A stretch of DNA of 35,543 bases from Opitutus sp. GAS368 (lineage in GTDB: Bacteria; Verrucomicrobiota; Verrucomicrobiia; Opitutales; Opitutaceae). The translations under genes were made by a program, and so were the position numbers. How positions within the stretch are numbered: the stretch's first letter is position 1; each line of letters begins with the position of its first letter. Below, in pieces: positions 1 through 7,630 of this stretch. The notes under the pieces are model-generated. The model was given only the letters and a program-made list of their open reading frames with translations. It did no database searches and had not been told where the DNA came from. Location of the stretch: the NCBI GenBank assembly GCA_945903545.1, contig CAMDOO010000032.1:1-35543 (forward strand), given 5' to 3'.

Positions 1-6
1 GAATTC

Positions 7-27
7 GCGGCGTAAAGCCGCTCCTCC
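7..27. repeat. REP-like hairpin
   Basis: A GCGGC stem (7-11) pairs with GCCGC (17-21) around GTAAA and is followed by TCCTCC. It resembles REP-type sequences that end in a CTCCTAC-like edge. It lies just downstream of the stop of the TonB receptor gene. The element may be cut by the window edge, and a terminator role is possible but there is no T-run. Confidence 0.4.
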
Positions 28-56
28 AGTTCTCAAGCTAGGACGTAATCAGGTGG

Positions 57-2336
57 TTAAAAATTCACTTTCACAGTGGCGAGAAAGGTCCGCTGCGGGA
101 ACGGGTGGAAGAGAAAATATTTCCGGTTGAGGATGTTGTCCGCGCCGAGGCTGGCGGACCAGCGGTCGCTGACCTTGAGGCTGGCCTTGAGGTCGGCGAC
201 GAACCACGGGGCGAAGCCCTGGTAGGTGTTCGGGTGGGTGTCGGCGTTGTCGAGCGTGGTGTAGAGCATCCCGCTGTACCGCCCGGCGGCGGTGAACGAC
301 CAGCGCGGGTTCAGCCGGTAGGTGGCGACGAAGGTGGCGCGCCAGTCGGGAATGTTGGGCAGTCGCTTGCCGATCGCGCTGCCGGGCGCCGCGGTGGCGC
401 TGGCCTGGCCCGAGAGGGCGAGGGTGCGGGCGTTGAGGTAGGTGACGCTGGCGTTCAGCTCGAGGCCGCGGACAAAGACATCGCGCTGTTCGGCGAAGAG
501 CTCGACGCCGCGGGCGCGGACGTGGTCCACGTTGGACAGATAGGAGAAGAGCGTCGTTGAGCCCGGCACGAGCGGCTTGAACTGCGAGATGATGGCGTCG
601 TGCACGTCGTCCTGGAACAGCGCGAGGCGCACGCGGCCGCGCTCGAGGGTGCGCTCGATCCGCACCTCGGCGGCAAGGACGTCGTCGGGCTTCAGGTCGG
701 GATTGGGCGAGGTGAACGTCGTGCCGGTGGAGACGAGCTGGTAGAGCTCGGCGGCGGTGGCGAAGCGGTAGGCCTGGCCGACGGAGGTCGTGACGGTCCA
801 CCGGGGCGCGACCGCCCAGGCGAGCGTGGCCTTGGGGGAGAAGCCGGTTTTGCGGACGCCGGGCTGGATCACGGTGGTGGCGCCGTTGACGTTGAGCCCG
901 TCATAGGCGCGCCATTCCTCGTAGCGTGCGCCGAAGGTGAGCTTCGCGTTGGGCGAGATTTGCCAGTGGTCCTGCGCCCAGAGCGCCTGGGTGCGGGTCT
1001 TGCCGTCGCCCTCGGTGGCGATGCTGGTGTACGGTCCGCCGGCGCGCCAATCGGAGGTGTTGTAGGTCGGATTGTAGAGTTTGTAGCGATCGTCGTGGAC
1101 GCCGAACGTGATCAGGTGGGCACCCCTGCGGCCGGCGGGGCGCCAGACGCCCTTGAGGTCCAGCGTGGACCAGCCGGTGCCGCCGAGGACGGCGACGCGG
1201 CCGGCGGTTCCGAAGGTCGTGCCGGTGGCGGAGGCAGTCGTGGGGGTGCGTTGCTGGTCGCGGTCCATGCGGTAGAGCGAGGCGACGGCCTCGAAGTCCC
1301 AGTTGCCCTGGGTGTCGGACTTGAGCGCGAGGCTGTGGGCCGAGTGGCGCTGGAGCAGGCCGTAGGTCCCGCTGGCGAAACCGGACTGGCCGGCAAAGGT
1401 GGGGGCGCCGGATCCGTCGCGCAGGTAGGTCTCGGCGGACGCATCGGCGGCGTTTTTCCAGAGGCCGAGCGAGTAGGAGGCCCGCAGCGTGGGCGAGAGG
1501 TCGTAGGCGACCTTGAACTTGCCGTTGGCCATCCGGGTGTGGAGGAGGCCGGTCGCGCCGAGGACGTTCGCGGCGGCGCCGGTCTTGTTGGTCTCGGCGA
1601 AGGCGCCGGTGGTGCCGGCGGGGAACGTGGCGCTGGTGGCGTACGCCAGCGGCTGGCTGCGGCTGTCCTGCTGGTTGGCGCTGAGCCAGAACGCGAGCGG
1701 GCCGGTGCGGCCGCCGAGTGTCACGGCGGTCTGGTGCATGGCGTAGGTGCGGTCGGTGCCGTAGAGGGCGAAGGTCTGCCAGGAGCGCGTGTGCTCGACC
1801 GAGCCCTCGCGCTTTTCCGGCATCCGGGTGGTGATCTCGACCACGGCGCCCATGGAGTTGCCGGCGTAGGCCGCCGAGTACGGCCCATACATCACGTCGA
1901 TGCTTTCAATCTCCGCGGGGGCGACGAGGCCCCAGCGCGGGGCGCCGATGTTGTTGTTGTTCGCGATCAGGGCGCTCAGCGGCACGCCGTCGGCGTTGAT
2001 CAGGCTGCGCGCGCTGGAGCTGACACCCCAGGTGCGGGTGGCCATCACGGCCTGAGTGTCGCCGTTGTTGCGTTTGCGGAGGAAGAGGCTCGGCAGGTAT
2101 TTCAGCGCGTCCTGCGCATCGACGAGGTTGATTGTCTCCCCGATGCGCTGGGCGGAGATGCTGGCGTGGCGGGGAAGCGTGAGGAGCGGGGTGATGACGT
2201 TGTCGCCGCCCTGCATCCCGGTCACGGTGAACGGGTCGAGGGCGAAGGGGGCTCCCGGGGCGGCCGCGGGAGCCGAGGCGCCGTGCAGCGCGGCGCTGAG
2301 GGAGAGGAAAGACAGGGCGAGGGCAGAAAATTTCAC
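57..2336 (-). CDS. TonB-dependent outer-membrane receptor
   Basis: The 759-residue protein has the layout of a TonB-dependent transporter: a signal peptide (about 1-20, ending at an HGA/SA-type site), a TonB-box-like DPFTVTG at 34-40, a plug domain at about 45-173 (QDALKYLPSLFLRKR, YGPYSAAYAGNSMGAVVEI) and a long beta-barrel that ends in the terminal Phe typical of barrels (KVNF). It should take up a ligand across the outer membrane using TonB/ExbB/ExbD energy; those partners are not in the window. The substrate cannot be read from the sequence. The small Cys-containing exported protein encoded just upstream on the same strand makes a metal or metal chelate possible, but this is inference. 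The ATG at 2336 directly precedes the signal peptide. Confidence 0.93.
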   Translation of the reverse strand: MKFSALALSFLSLSAALHGASAPAAAPGAPFALDPFTVTGMQGGDNVITPLLTLPRHASISAQRIGETINLVDAQDALKYLPSLFLRKRNNGDTQAVMATRTWGVSSSARSLINADGVPLSALIANNNNIGAPRWGLVAPAEIESIDVMYGPYSAAYAGNSMGAVVEITTRMPEKREGSVEHTRSWQTFALYGTDRTYAMHQTAVTLGGRTGPLAFWLSANQQDSRSQPLAYATSATFPAGTTGAFAETNKTGAAANVLGATGLLHTRMANGKFKVAYDLSPTLRASYSLGLWKNAADASAETYLRDGSGAPTFAGQSGFASGTYGLLQRHSAHSLALKSDTQGNWDFEAVASLYRMDRDQQRTPTTASATGTTFGTAGRVAVLGGTGWSTLDLKGVWRPAGRRGAHLITFGVHDDRYKLYNPTYNTSDWRAGGPYTSIATEGDGKTRTQALWAQDHWQISPNAKLTFGARYEEWRAYDGLNVNGATTVIQPGVRKTGFSPKATLAWAVAPRWTVTTSVGQAYRFATAAELYQLVSTGTTFTSPNPDLKPDDVLAAEVRIERTLERGRVRLALFQDDVHDAIISQFKPLVPGSTTLFSYLSNVDHVRARGVELFAEQRDVFVRGLELNASVTYLNARTLALSGQASATAAPGSAIGKRLPNIPDWRATFVATYRLNPRWSFTAAGRYSGMLYTTLDNADTHPNTYQGFAPWFVADLKASLKVSDRWSASLGADNILNRKYFLFHPFPQRTFLATVKVNF

Positions 2337-2493
2337 GGAAAAGAAGGGAAGGTGGTTGAGTGCGGGCGGGGCGCGGCCGCGATTGGGCGCGGGCCGGCAG
2401 GTCGGGCGGAGGCCGTCGCGGCGAGGCGGAACGAAGGCAATCCCACGCCACGGGGTGGCGCGGATGCGGCGCGTCGGGACGCGGACGGGGTGA

Positions 2494-2892
2494 TCAGGCG
2501 GCCGCGCGTGGCGGCGGGGTCGGCGGGGCGGCGCGGGGCGCTTCAGGGGGGAACGCCGACGACTGAGGACGGAGGTCGAAGGACGGCTGGCGGCGGACGA
2601 ACACCGTCTCCCATTGAATTACCATCGGCATCTTGCCGAGGGCCTTGGCCCCGGCCGCGCCGTTGGCGTTGGATTCATCCTGTGCGCCCTGGCGGGCATC
2701 CTGCACGACTTCGCACACGTCGCAGAGTTCCGCGCCGCTGAAGGTCTTCTTCGCGGCCTCGAGGAGCGGCATCGACTGGGCGTAAGTGGTGACCATGCGG
2801 GCCCAGGCAAAGGTCTGCGCGACATCCCACTGGCTGCCCGTGGTGAAGAACCACGCGGTCAACGTGAGCAGGAGGGAAACTTTCCGACGCAT
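2494..2892 (-). CDS. Small exported protein with CDVC motif, unknown function
   Basis: Starting at the ATG at 2892 gives 132 residues: a short basic start (MRRK), one hydrophobic stretch (LLLTLTAWFFTT) that fits a signal peptide or anchor, then a segment with LCDVCEVVQDARQ, and a Pro/Ala/Arg-rich tail. An upstream in-frame ATG at 2910 adds only MGPPRR before the signal and is less likely. I recall a loose resemblance to short verrucomicrobial secreted proteins with a 'TFAWARM...KTF.G...C..C' pattern found near metal-related genes; no formal family is claimed. It lies 157 bases upstream of the TonB receptor gene on the same strand, so the two may be co-transcribed. Confidence 0.6.
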   Translation of the reverse strand: MRRKVSLLLTLTAWFFTTGSQWDVAQTFAWARMVTTYAQSMPLLEAAKKTFSGAELCDVCEVVQDARQGAQDESNANGAAGAKALGKMPMVIQWETVFVRRQPSFDLRPQSSAFPPEAPRAAPPTPPPRAAA

Positions 2893-2987
2893 ACGGCGCG
2901 GGGGACCCAAATGGGCCTAGTGGGCAGTGGCAAGGCTGGGGGATCCGGTAGAAGCGGCGGGTCGCGACCGCGGGGCGCAAACTCATA

Positions 2988-3011
2988 GGGATGCGCGGGA
3001 CCGCGCATCCC
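2988..3011 (-). terminator. Hairpin downstream of pyk
   Basis: A perfect 11-base inverted repeat (GGGATGCGCGG / CCGCGCATCCC) with a 2-base centre ends just outside the stop codon of pyruvate kinase (3013). No clear T-run follows on the minus strand, so intrinsic termination is likely but not certain. Confidence 0.5.
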
Positions 3012-3012
3012 C

Positions 3013-4440
3013 TCACTTCACCGTCCGGAGCTGCACGCTGTCGACCCGCTGGTCCTGGGCGACGATGTCGCTGGCGAGGATCAGCTTGTCGCCTGGGGCG
3101 ATGAGGCCGAGCCGGCGGAGCAGGCCGATGGCGCTCTCGATGGTGTCGGCCGGGTCCGCCCCGAAGGGCATCAGGACCGGCTCGACGCCGCGGAGCAGGC
3201 GCAGGTGCCGGAAGGTGTCGGGCGAGGGCGTGATCGCGAGGATCGGGGAATGCACCGGTCGCAGCGCCGACAGGCCCTGGGCCATGAAGCCGTGGCGGGT
3301 GAAGGTGACCAGCTTGGAGCGCGGCAGCTCGTTCGCGAGCACCACGGCGGAGTGCAGCACCTTCATGCGTTCGGCCGTGAACACGGCGGGCTCCCGCAGC
3401 GAAGGCTCCTCGAGCTCGATGCGTCGGGCGATCTTGTCGAGCATCTGCACGCACTCGAGCGGGTATTTCCCGGTGGTGGTCTCGCCGGAGAGCATGATGC
3501 AGTCCGCCTGCTCGTACACGGCGTTGGCGACGTCGGTCACCTCGGCACGGGTCGGCACGGCCTGGGTGATCATGCTCTCGAGCATGTGCGTGGCGATGAT
3601 CACGGGGCGGCCTTGGGAGAGGCAGGCCTGGACCGCGCGCCGTTGGATCGCGGGCAGTTCCTCGACCGCACACTCGATGCCGAGGTCGCCCCGGGCGACC
3701 ATCAGGGCGTCGGCGGCGCGCACGATCTCGTCGAGGTTGCTGATCGCGGTCTGGTCCTCGATCTTGGCGATGATGCGGGCGATGGACTTGTGCCCGGCGA
3801 TCAGGGTGCGCAGTTCCTCGATGTCGGCGGCCGAGCGCACGAAGGAGAGGGCGACGAAGTCGATGCCTTCCTCGCAGCCGACCGCCGTGTCGCCGCGGTC
3901 CTTGTCGGTCAGGGCGGGCAGGCTGATCGTGACGCCCGGCAGGTTGATGTGGCGCCGCGAGGTGAGGGTGCCGGGGATGAGCACGCGGCAATGGACCGCC
4001 GCGTCGTCGCACGCGATGACCTCAAGGCGGATCAGGCCGTTGTCGACCAGCACAAGGGTGCCGGGCGCGACGTCCTTCACGATCCCCGGGTAATTGACGT
4101 GGACGGAGCGGACGGCGCCAGGTTCGGCCCCCGGGGGGCGTGGCTCGACCGTGAAGTCAAAGAGGTCGCCGACCTCAAGCGGGATGGGTTGGGGAACGTC
4201 GCCGGTCCGGATCTCCGGGCCCTTGATGTCCATCATCACGGCGACTTCGCGCGCGAGCCGCTTGGACACCTCGCGGATGCGGCGGATCGAGGTGCGGATC
4301 CACTCGTGGCTCGCATGGGCCATGTTGAGTCGGATGACATCCACGCCGGCCAGGATGAGCTTCTCCAGCATCACCTCGCTCTCGGACGCGGGTCCGAGGG
4401 TGATGATGATCTTGGTGTGGCGGGGCGGCGAGGAGGGCAT
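3013..4440 (-). CDS. pyk: Pyruvate kinase
   Basis: Converts phosphoenolpyruvate and ADP to pyruvate and ATP in the cytoplasm, the last step of glycolysis. From the ATG at 4440 the protein has 475 residues, the usual length. Visible signatures are HTKIIITLGPAS near the start, MDIKGPEIRTGD (about 70-81), the catalytic-lysine region AKIEDQTAI, the metal-binding MVARGDLGIE, THMLESMI and the MLSGETTTGKYPLE block, followed by a C-terminal regulatory-type domain. The usual N-F-S-H-G substrate motif reads NMAHAS here, a small deviation. The frame is open to an ATG at 4503, but the extra 21 residues match nothing in the family, so 4440 is preferred. It is followed by a hairpin at 2988-3011. Confidence 0.96.
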   Translation of the reverse strand: MPSSPPRHTKIIITLGPASESEVMLEKLILAGVDVIRLNMAHASHEWIRTSIRRIREVSKRLAREVAVMMDIKGPEIRTGDVPQPIPLEVGDLFDFTVEPRPPGAEPGAVRSVHVNYPGIVKDVAPGTLVLVDNGLIRLEVIACDDAAVHCRVLIPGTLTSRRHINLPGVTISLPALTDKDRGDTAVGCEEGIDFVALSFVRSAADIEELRTLIAGHKSIARIIAKIEDQTAISNLDEIVRAADALMVARGDLGIECAVEELPAIQRRAVQACLSQGRPVIIATHMLESMITQAVPTRAEVTDVANAVYEQADCIMLSGETTTGKYPLECVQMLDKIARRIELEEPSLREPAVFTAERMKVLHSAVVLANELPRSKLVTFTRHGFMAQGLSALRPVHSPILAITPSPDTFRHLRLLRGVEPVLMPFGADPADTIESAIGLLRRLGLIAPGDKLILASDIVAQDQRVDSVQLRTVK

Positions 4441-4521
4441 GGCGGGAGATTGTCGGGCGGGCAAAGCAGATGCCACGCCGAAAACGGCGCGGATCTTGAC
4501 CACCCATCAATCGGCCGAATC

Positions 4522-4750
4522 CCGGAGTTTTGAACCGCGGATTTAGCGGATTACACGGATTCGAACCCTCGAATCATCAAGCCGACTTTTTACCGGTGGC
4601 CGCAGAGGAAGGGGTGCATGGTTTCCGATCCTTCTCCAGGTCCTCAGCAATCTCCTGTGCCAAACGGTTCGGTGGCCGGGTTCCCATCCGTGCGATCCGT
4701 GTAACCGAGTGCAGCGACAGGGCTACCAATCCGTGGTTAAAAAACTCCGG
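4522..4750. repeat. Gene-less inverted-repeat element
   Basis: The left edge (CCGGAGTTTTGAACC then GCGGATT, from 4522) pairs with the right edge (AATCCGTGGTTAAAAAACTCC, up to 4750). Inside, GGATTACACGGAT on the left has a counterpart ATCCGTGTAACC on the right. The arms are iterated CGGATT units like those around the GxxExxY gene at 7219. The middle holds no gene that I can support. It ends 4 bases before the stop of the hydrolase gene at 4754. Confidence 0.65.
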
Positions 4751-4753
4751 GGA

Positions 4754-5545
4754 TTACACCAGGTCGTAGAACGGCGTGCCGCCGTTGGGTTCGACGATGG
4801 AAAGGGGCAGGCCGAGCGGCGCGAGGGTGCGGGCCACGACGTCGGGGTGATTGCAGTCGCGGCTGAGGTGGGTGAGGAAGACCCGTTGCCAGCGCGGGCT
4901 GGCGACGGAGGCGAGGAGCTCGCGGGCACCCTCGTTGGAAAGGTGGCCGTGCCGGCCGCTGATGCGCTGCTTCACGGACCACGGCCGTTTGGAGTCGGCC
5001 TGGAGCATCGTGGTGCAGTGGTTGGCCTCGACGACCAGCACGTGGGCCTCGCGGATGCGCTCGCGGATGTGCGCGGGGGCGTGGCCGAGGTCGGTGAGCC
5101 AGACGAGGCTGCGCCGGGGCGAGAGCAGGTCGTCCTCGTGGCCGGTGTGGAACATGAAGCCCACCGGGTCGGCGGCATCGTGCGGCACGCTGAAGCTGTC
5201 GACCGTCAGATCGCGGAAGGTGAAGCGGGCGCCGGTCTCGAACACCTGCCACGCGGGCCGGTGCGCGCCGGCGCCGGCCTGCAGGGCGTGGACCGTGGCG
5301 GCATTGGCGAAGACCTGGATGTGGGGAAACTTTTTCAGCCCGTCGACCGCCGCGGCGTGGTCGCCGTGCTCATGGGTCAGGAAAATGGCGTCGATGCGGT
5401 CAAGCGACTCGCCAACCCCGGCGAGCAGCTCGCCGAGCTTGCGGGCGGAAAAGCCGGCGTCGACCAGCACGCGCGCGTTCCCGGTCTGCAGCAGGGCGGA
5501 GTTGCCCGCGCTGCCGCTGCCCAGAATACAGAAGCGCATCGCCAT
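4754..5545 (-). CDS. Metallo-beta-lactamase-fold hydrolase, YycJ-like
   Basis: A 264-residue cytoplasmic protein of the metallo-beta-lactamase fold. It shows the start FCILGSGSAGNSALL, the metal-binding THEHGDHAAAVDG, the SVPHDAADPVG block, WLTDLGH, the VVEANHCTTML block, GRHGHLSNEGARELL and THLSRDCNHPD. These blocks are those of the YycJ/WalJ group, often described as exonuclease-like proteins linked to DNA mismatch repair or to cell-wall signalling in Firmicutes; the role here is not known. ATGs at 5545 and 5539 (MAMRF or MRF) fit the family start. The longer frame up to 5623 runs through a palindromic repeat and is unlikely to be translated. It is transcribed away from the pterin operon. 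Confidence 0.88.
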   Translation of the reverse strand: MAMRFCILGSGSAGNSALLQTGNARVLVDAGFSARKLGELLAGVGESLDRIDAIFLTHEHGDHAAAVDGLKKFPHIQVFANAATVHALQAGAGAHRPAWQVFETGARFTFRDLTVDSFSVPHDAADPVGFMFHTGHEDDLLSPRRSLVWLTDLGHAPAHIRERIREAHVLVVEANHCTTMLQADSKRPWSVKQRISGRHGHLSNEGARELLASVASPRWQRVFLTHLSRDCNHPDVVARTLAPLGLPLSIVEPNGGTPFYDLV

Positions 5546-5550
5546 GCGCT

Positions 5551-5646
5551 TAGTGACGAGTGACGGGTGACGGGTGACAAGAAGGAACCGGATCGACCCC
5601 TCCCTTGGGCTCAGACTCGTCACATGTCACCCGTCACTCGTCACTA
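5551..5646. repeat. Inverted repeat of iterated GTGAC units
   Basis: The left arm 5551-5578 and right arm 5619-5646 are inverted copies with 26 of 28 bases matching. Each arm is an iteration of GTGAC every 7 bases (GTGACGAGTGACGGGTGAC). It fills the divergent gap between the hydrolase (minus) and the PTPS gene (plus), so it may carry or affect both promoters. Confidence 0.85.
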
Positions 5647-5705
5647 CCGCCGGGCAGGGCCCGGCGGTTGACCGCGTCGATTTTCCCCTGCAAGGTCTCA
5701 CCTCC

Positions 5706-6200
5706 ATGCCCGTCAAATCCAGCCGCCGCGCCGTCCGGACCCGTTCCGCACCCCAGGCCGCCGCCGTCCCGGCGGCCGGCCCGGTGTACATCACGCGCCA
5801 AGTGCATTTCAACGCCGCCCACCGGCTCCACAACCCGGCGAAGAGCCAGGCGTGGAATGAGCGGATGTACGGGCTCTGCACCAACCCGCACTGGCACGGG
5901 CACAACTACGTGCTCGAGGCGACAGTCGCCGGCCATCCGGCGCCCGAGACCGGCTACATCCTCGATCTCGGCGACCTGAAGCGGATCCTGAATGACGCCG
6001 TCGTGACGCCGTGCGACCACCGCAACCTCAACGAGGAGGTGGCCTTCCTCAAGGGCATCAACCCCTCGACCGAGAACCTGGTGGTCGCATTCTGGAACCG
6101 GATCGCCCCGCGCATCCCCGCTGGCCGGCTCTATTGTGTCCGGCTCTACGAGACGCCCCGTAACTTCGCCGACTATTACGGACCGGAGGGTCGCCGATGA
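5706..6200 (+). CDS. 6-pyruvoyl-tetrahydropterin synthase / QueD family enzyme
   Basis: A 164-residue cytoplasmic zinc enzyme that acts on dihydroneopterin triphosphate. Zinc ligands are visible as HFNAAH and HWHGHNY; the catalytic Cys is in [10 protein letters not shown], the Asp-His pair in CDHRNLN, and the Glu in LYETPRN. The spacing CxNPxxHGHNY is that of animal-type PTPS rather than of E. coli QueD (CxxxHGH), and the Cys is kept, so it is not a PTPS-III type. It could make 6-pyruvoyl-tetrahydropterin (biopterin route) or 6-carboxytetrahydropterin (queuosine route). The ATG at 5706 gives MPVKSS and then a basic/Ala-rich leader of about 25 residues before the family core. Its stop overlaps the folE2 start (ATGA at 6197-6200), so the two are translationally coupled. 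Confidence 0.9.
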   Translation: MPVKSSRRAVRTRSAPQAAAVPAAGPVYITRQVHFNAAHRLHNPAKSQAWNERMYGLCTNPHWHGHNYVLEATVAGHPAPETGYILDLGDLKRILNDAVVTPCDHRNLNEEVAFLKGINPSTENLVVAFWNRIAPRIPAGRLYCVRLYETPRNFADYYGPEGRR

Positions 6201-7168
6201 AGCCAATGTATCTCCACAACTCGAGCTGCGGCCAGCCGCCGAAGATCAAGCGCGGCTACGACAAGAAGTTCAAAGCCACGATCGCCTACCGCGCCACGCT
6301 GCCTGACATGATGCAGGCCGCGCACGACGCAATCCAGGGCGCCAATGTCCCGATCCAGCAGGTCGGCATCCATAACTTCCGCCTCCCGCTCCGCATCCGC
6401 ACCAAGGGCGGCAAGGTCCTCACGCTCGAGGCCAGCATCACCGGCACCGTCTCCCTCGAGGCCGAGCTCAAGGGCATCAACATGAGCCGCATCATGCGCT
6501 CGTTCTACGACCACAAGAACGGCGTCGTGACCGGCGAATGGATGGGCAAGATCCTCAAGGCCTACCTCCGCAAGGTGGAGACGAAGGACGCCCGCCTGAA
6601 GGTGAAGTTCTCCTACCCGATGCTCCGTCCCAGCCTGCGCAGCGACCTCGCCGGCTGGCAGTACTACGACGTGAGCTTCGAGGGCGTGATGACCCGCGAC
6701 GGCCGCTACCGGCGCTTCATCCACTTCGACTTTGTCTACTCGTCGGCCTGCCCCTGCAGCGCCGAACTGTCGGAACACGCGCGCGACCTCCGCGGCGCCT
6801 ACGCCGTGCCCCACTCGCAGCGCAGCAAGGCGCGGATCACGCTCGAGGAAGCCGACGGGAAGAAGATCTGGATCGAGGATGTGCACGCCCACTGCCTGAA
6901 CGCATTGCAGACCGAGACGCAGGTGATGGTGAAACGCGAGGACGAGCAGGCCTTCGCCGAGCTCAACGGCGCCTCCCTCAAATTCGTCGAGGACGCCGCC
7001 CGGCTGCTCTACAAGGAGTTCGACGGCGACAAGCGGATCGTGGACTTCCGCATCGCCTGCACCCACCTCGAGTCGCTGCACTCGCACGACGCCGTCAGCG
7101 TGATCTGCAAGGGCGTGAAGGGCGGCTTCAGCGCCGACTTCATGGACTTTGGCTCGCTGCTCTGCTGA
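6197..7168 (+). CDS. folE2: GTP cyclohydrolase FolE2
   Basis: Converts GTP to 7,8-dihydroneopterin triphosphate, the entry to pterin, folate and queuosine pathways. The 323-residue protein shows the FolE2 (MptA/COG1469) blocks: [21 protein letters not shown], the [11 protein letters not shown] block with the key Cys residues, AVPHSQRS and [14 protein letters not shown]. FolE2 is the metal-flexible alternative to the zinc-dependent FolE. It overlaps the upstream PTPS gene by four bases, and its product is the substrate of that enzyme. The left arm of an inverted-repeat element begins about five bases after its stop. Confidence 0.95.
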   Translation: MKPMYLHNSSCGQPPKIKRGYDKKFKATIAYRATLPDMMQAAHDAIQGANVPIQQVGIHNFRLPLRIRTKGGKVLTLEASITGTVSLEAELKGINMSRIMRSFYDHKNGVVTGEWMGKILKAYLRKVETKDARLKVKFSYPMLRPSLRSDLAGWQYYDVSFEGVMTRDGRYRRFIHFDFVYSSACPCSAELSEHARDLRGAYAVPHSQRSKARITLEEADGKKIWIEDVHAHCLNALQTETQVMVKREDEQAFAELNGASLKFVEDAARLLYKEFDGDKRIVDFRIACTHLESLHSHDAVSVICKGVKGGFSADFMDFGSLLC

Positions 7169-7172
7169 AAAC

Positions 7173-7630
7173 ACCGATCCTTCCCGCGAATAACGCGGAT
7201 GAACGCGGATTCGAACCGATGATTTACGAGGAGCTCAGCGGAAAAATCATCGGAGCCGCCATGGCTGTGCTGAACGAGCTTGGGCCCGGTTTGGATGAGA
7301 AACTTTATGAGCGGGCTTTGGTCATCGAGCTGCGAAAGCGCGGGCATACCGTCGGGCAACAGAAGCCATTCGAGGTGCAATACTCCGGGGAGCTGATTGG
7401 AACCCTCATTCCAGACACCATCGTTGACGGGCTGGTGATTGCCGACCCCAAGGTGGTCGAGGCGTTCAGCGAGACGCATGTCCGTCAAATGATCGGCTAC
7501 CTGGCCATCACCAAGCTCAGGCTCGCGCTCTTGCTCAATTTCAAGCACAGCAAATTGCAGTGGAAACGTGTCGTCCGTGAAGTCCCCAACTAATCCGCGT
7601 TCATCCGCGAAATCCGCGGGAAGGTTTGGT
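7173..7630. mobile_element. Inverted-repeat element carrying a GxxExxY gene
   Basis: Left arm 7173-7211 and right arm 7592-7630 are inverted copies with 34 of 39 bases matching (core CGCGGATGAACGCGGATT). The arms bracket a single gene, the GxxExxY ORF at 7219-7593, whose stop codon lies in the right arm. The element sits exactly between folE2 and the SDR gene. The inner part looks less GC-rich than its neighbours. No transposase is present. I did not find a clear target-site duplication. Calling it mobile is an inference from arms, gene content and the second similar element at 29513-30034. Confidence 0.65.
7219..7593 (+). CDS. GxxExxY protein (PDDEXK_3 nuclease-like)
   Basis: A 124-residue protein with the name-giving motif in ELGPGLDEKLYERAL (G-x-x-E-x-x-Y) preceded by the typical IIGAAMAV helix. 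The PD-(D/E)xK-like core is PDTIVDGLVIADPKVVEAF: the first acid is kept, while the usual ELK reads DPK, so a D-xK site is possible but activity is uncertain. It ends with LALLLNFKHSKLQWKRVV, the family C-terminal strand. Known members are small proteins of unknown function assigned to a nuclease-like superfamily and often present in many copies. The ATG at 7219 is eight bases after the left inverted arm. It lies inside the pterin operon on the same strand, so it is probably read through from folE2. Confidence 0.88.
   Translation: MIYEELSGKIIGAAMAVLNELGPGLDEKLYERALVIELRKRGHTVGQQKPFEVQYSGELIGTLIPDTIVDGLVIADPKVVEAFSETHVRQMIGYLAITKLRLALLLNFKHSKLQWKRVVREVPN

Noticed and set aside
600-2741. Very long plus-strand open frame (713 codons) opposite the TonB receptor
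   Set aside because: Gly/Ala/Arg/Val-rich translation without domains, antisense to a clear receptor gene; a product of high GC.
3205-4533. Long plus-strand open frame opposite pyruvate kinase
   Set aside because: Antisense shadow of a strongly conserved enzyme; no motif.
4570-4700. Decayed gene inside the 4522-4750 element (minus-strand NRLAQEIAEDLEKD-like reading)
   Set aside because: Only a short readable stretch, and its bases resemble an ACAGGAGG-type arm seen at 24724, so a nested repeat explains it better.
7435-7475. GxxExxY protein at 7219 as an inactive copy because ELK reads DPK
   Set aside because: Acid and Lys are still present and I recall a DxK form in some members, so loss of activity cannot be claimed.
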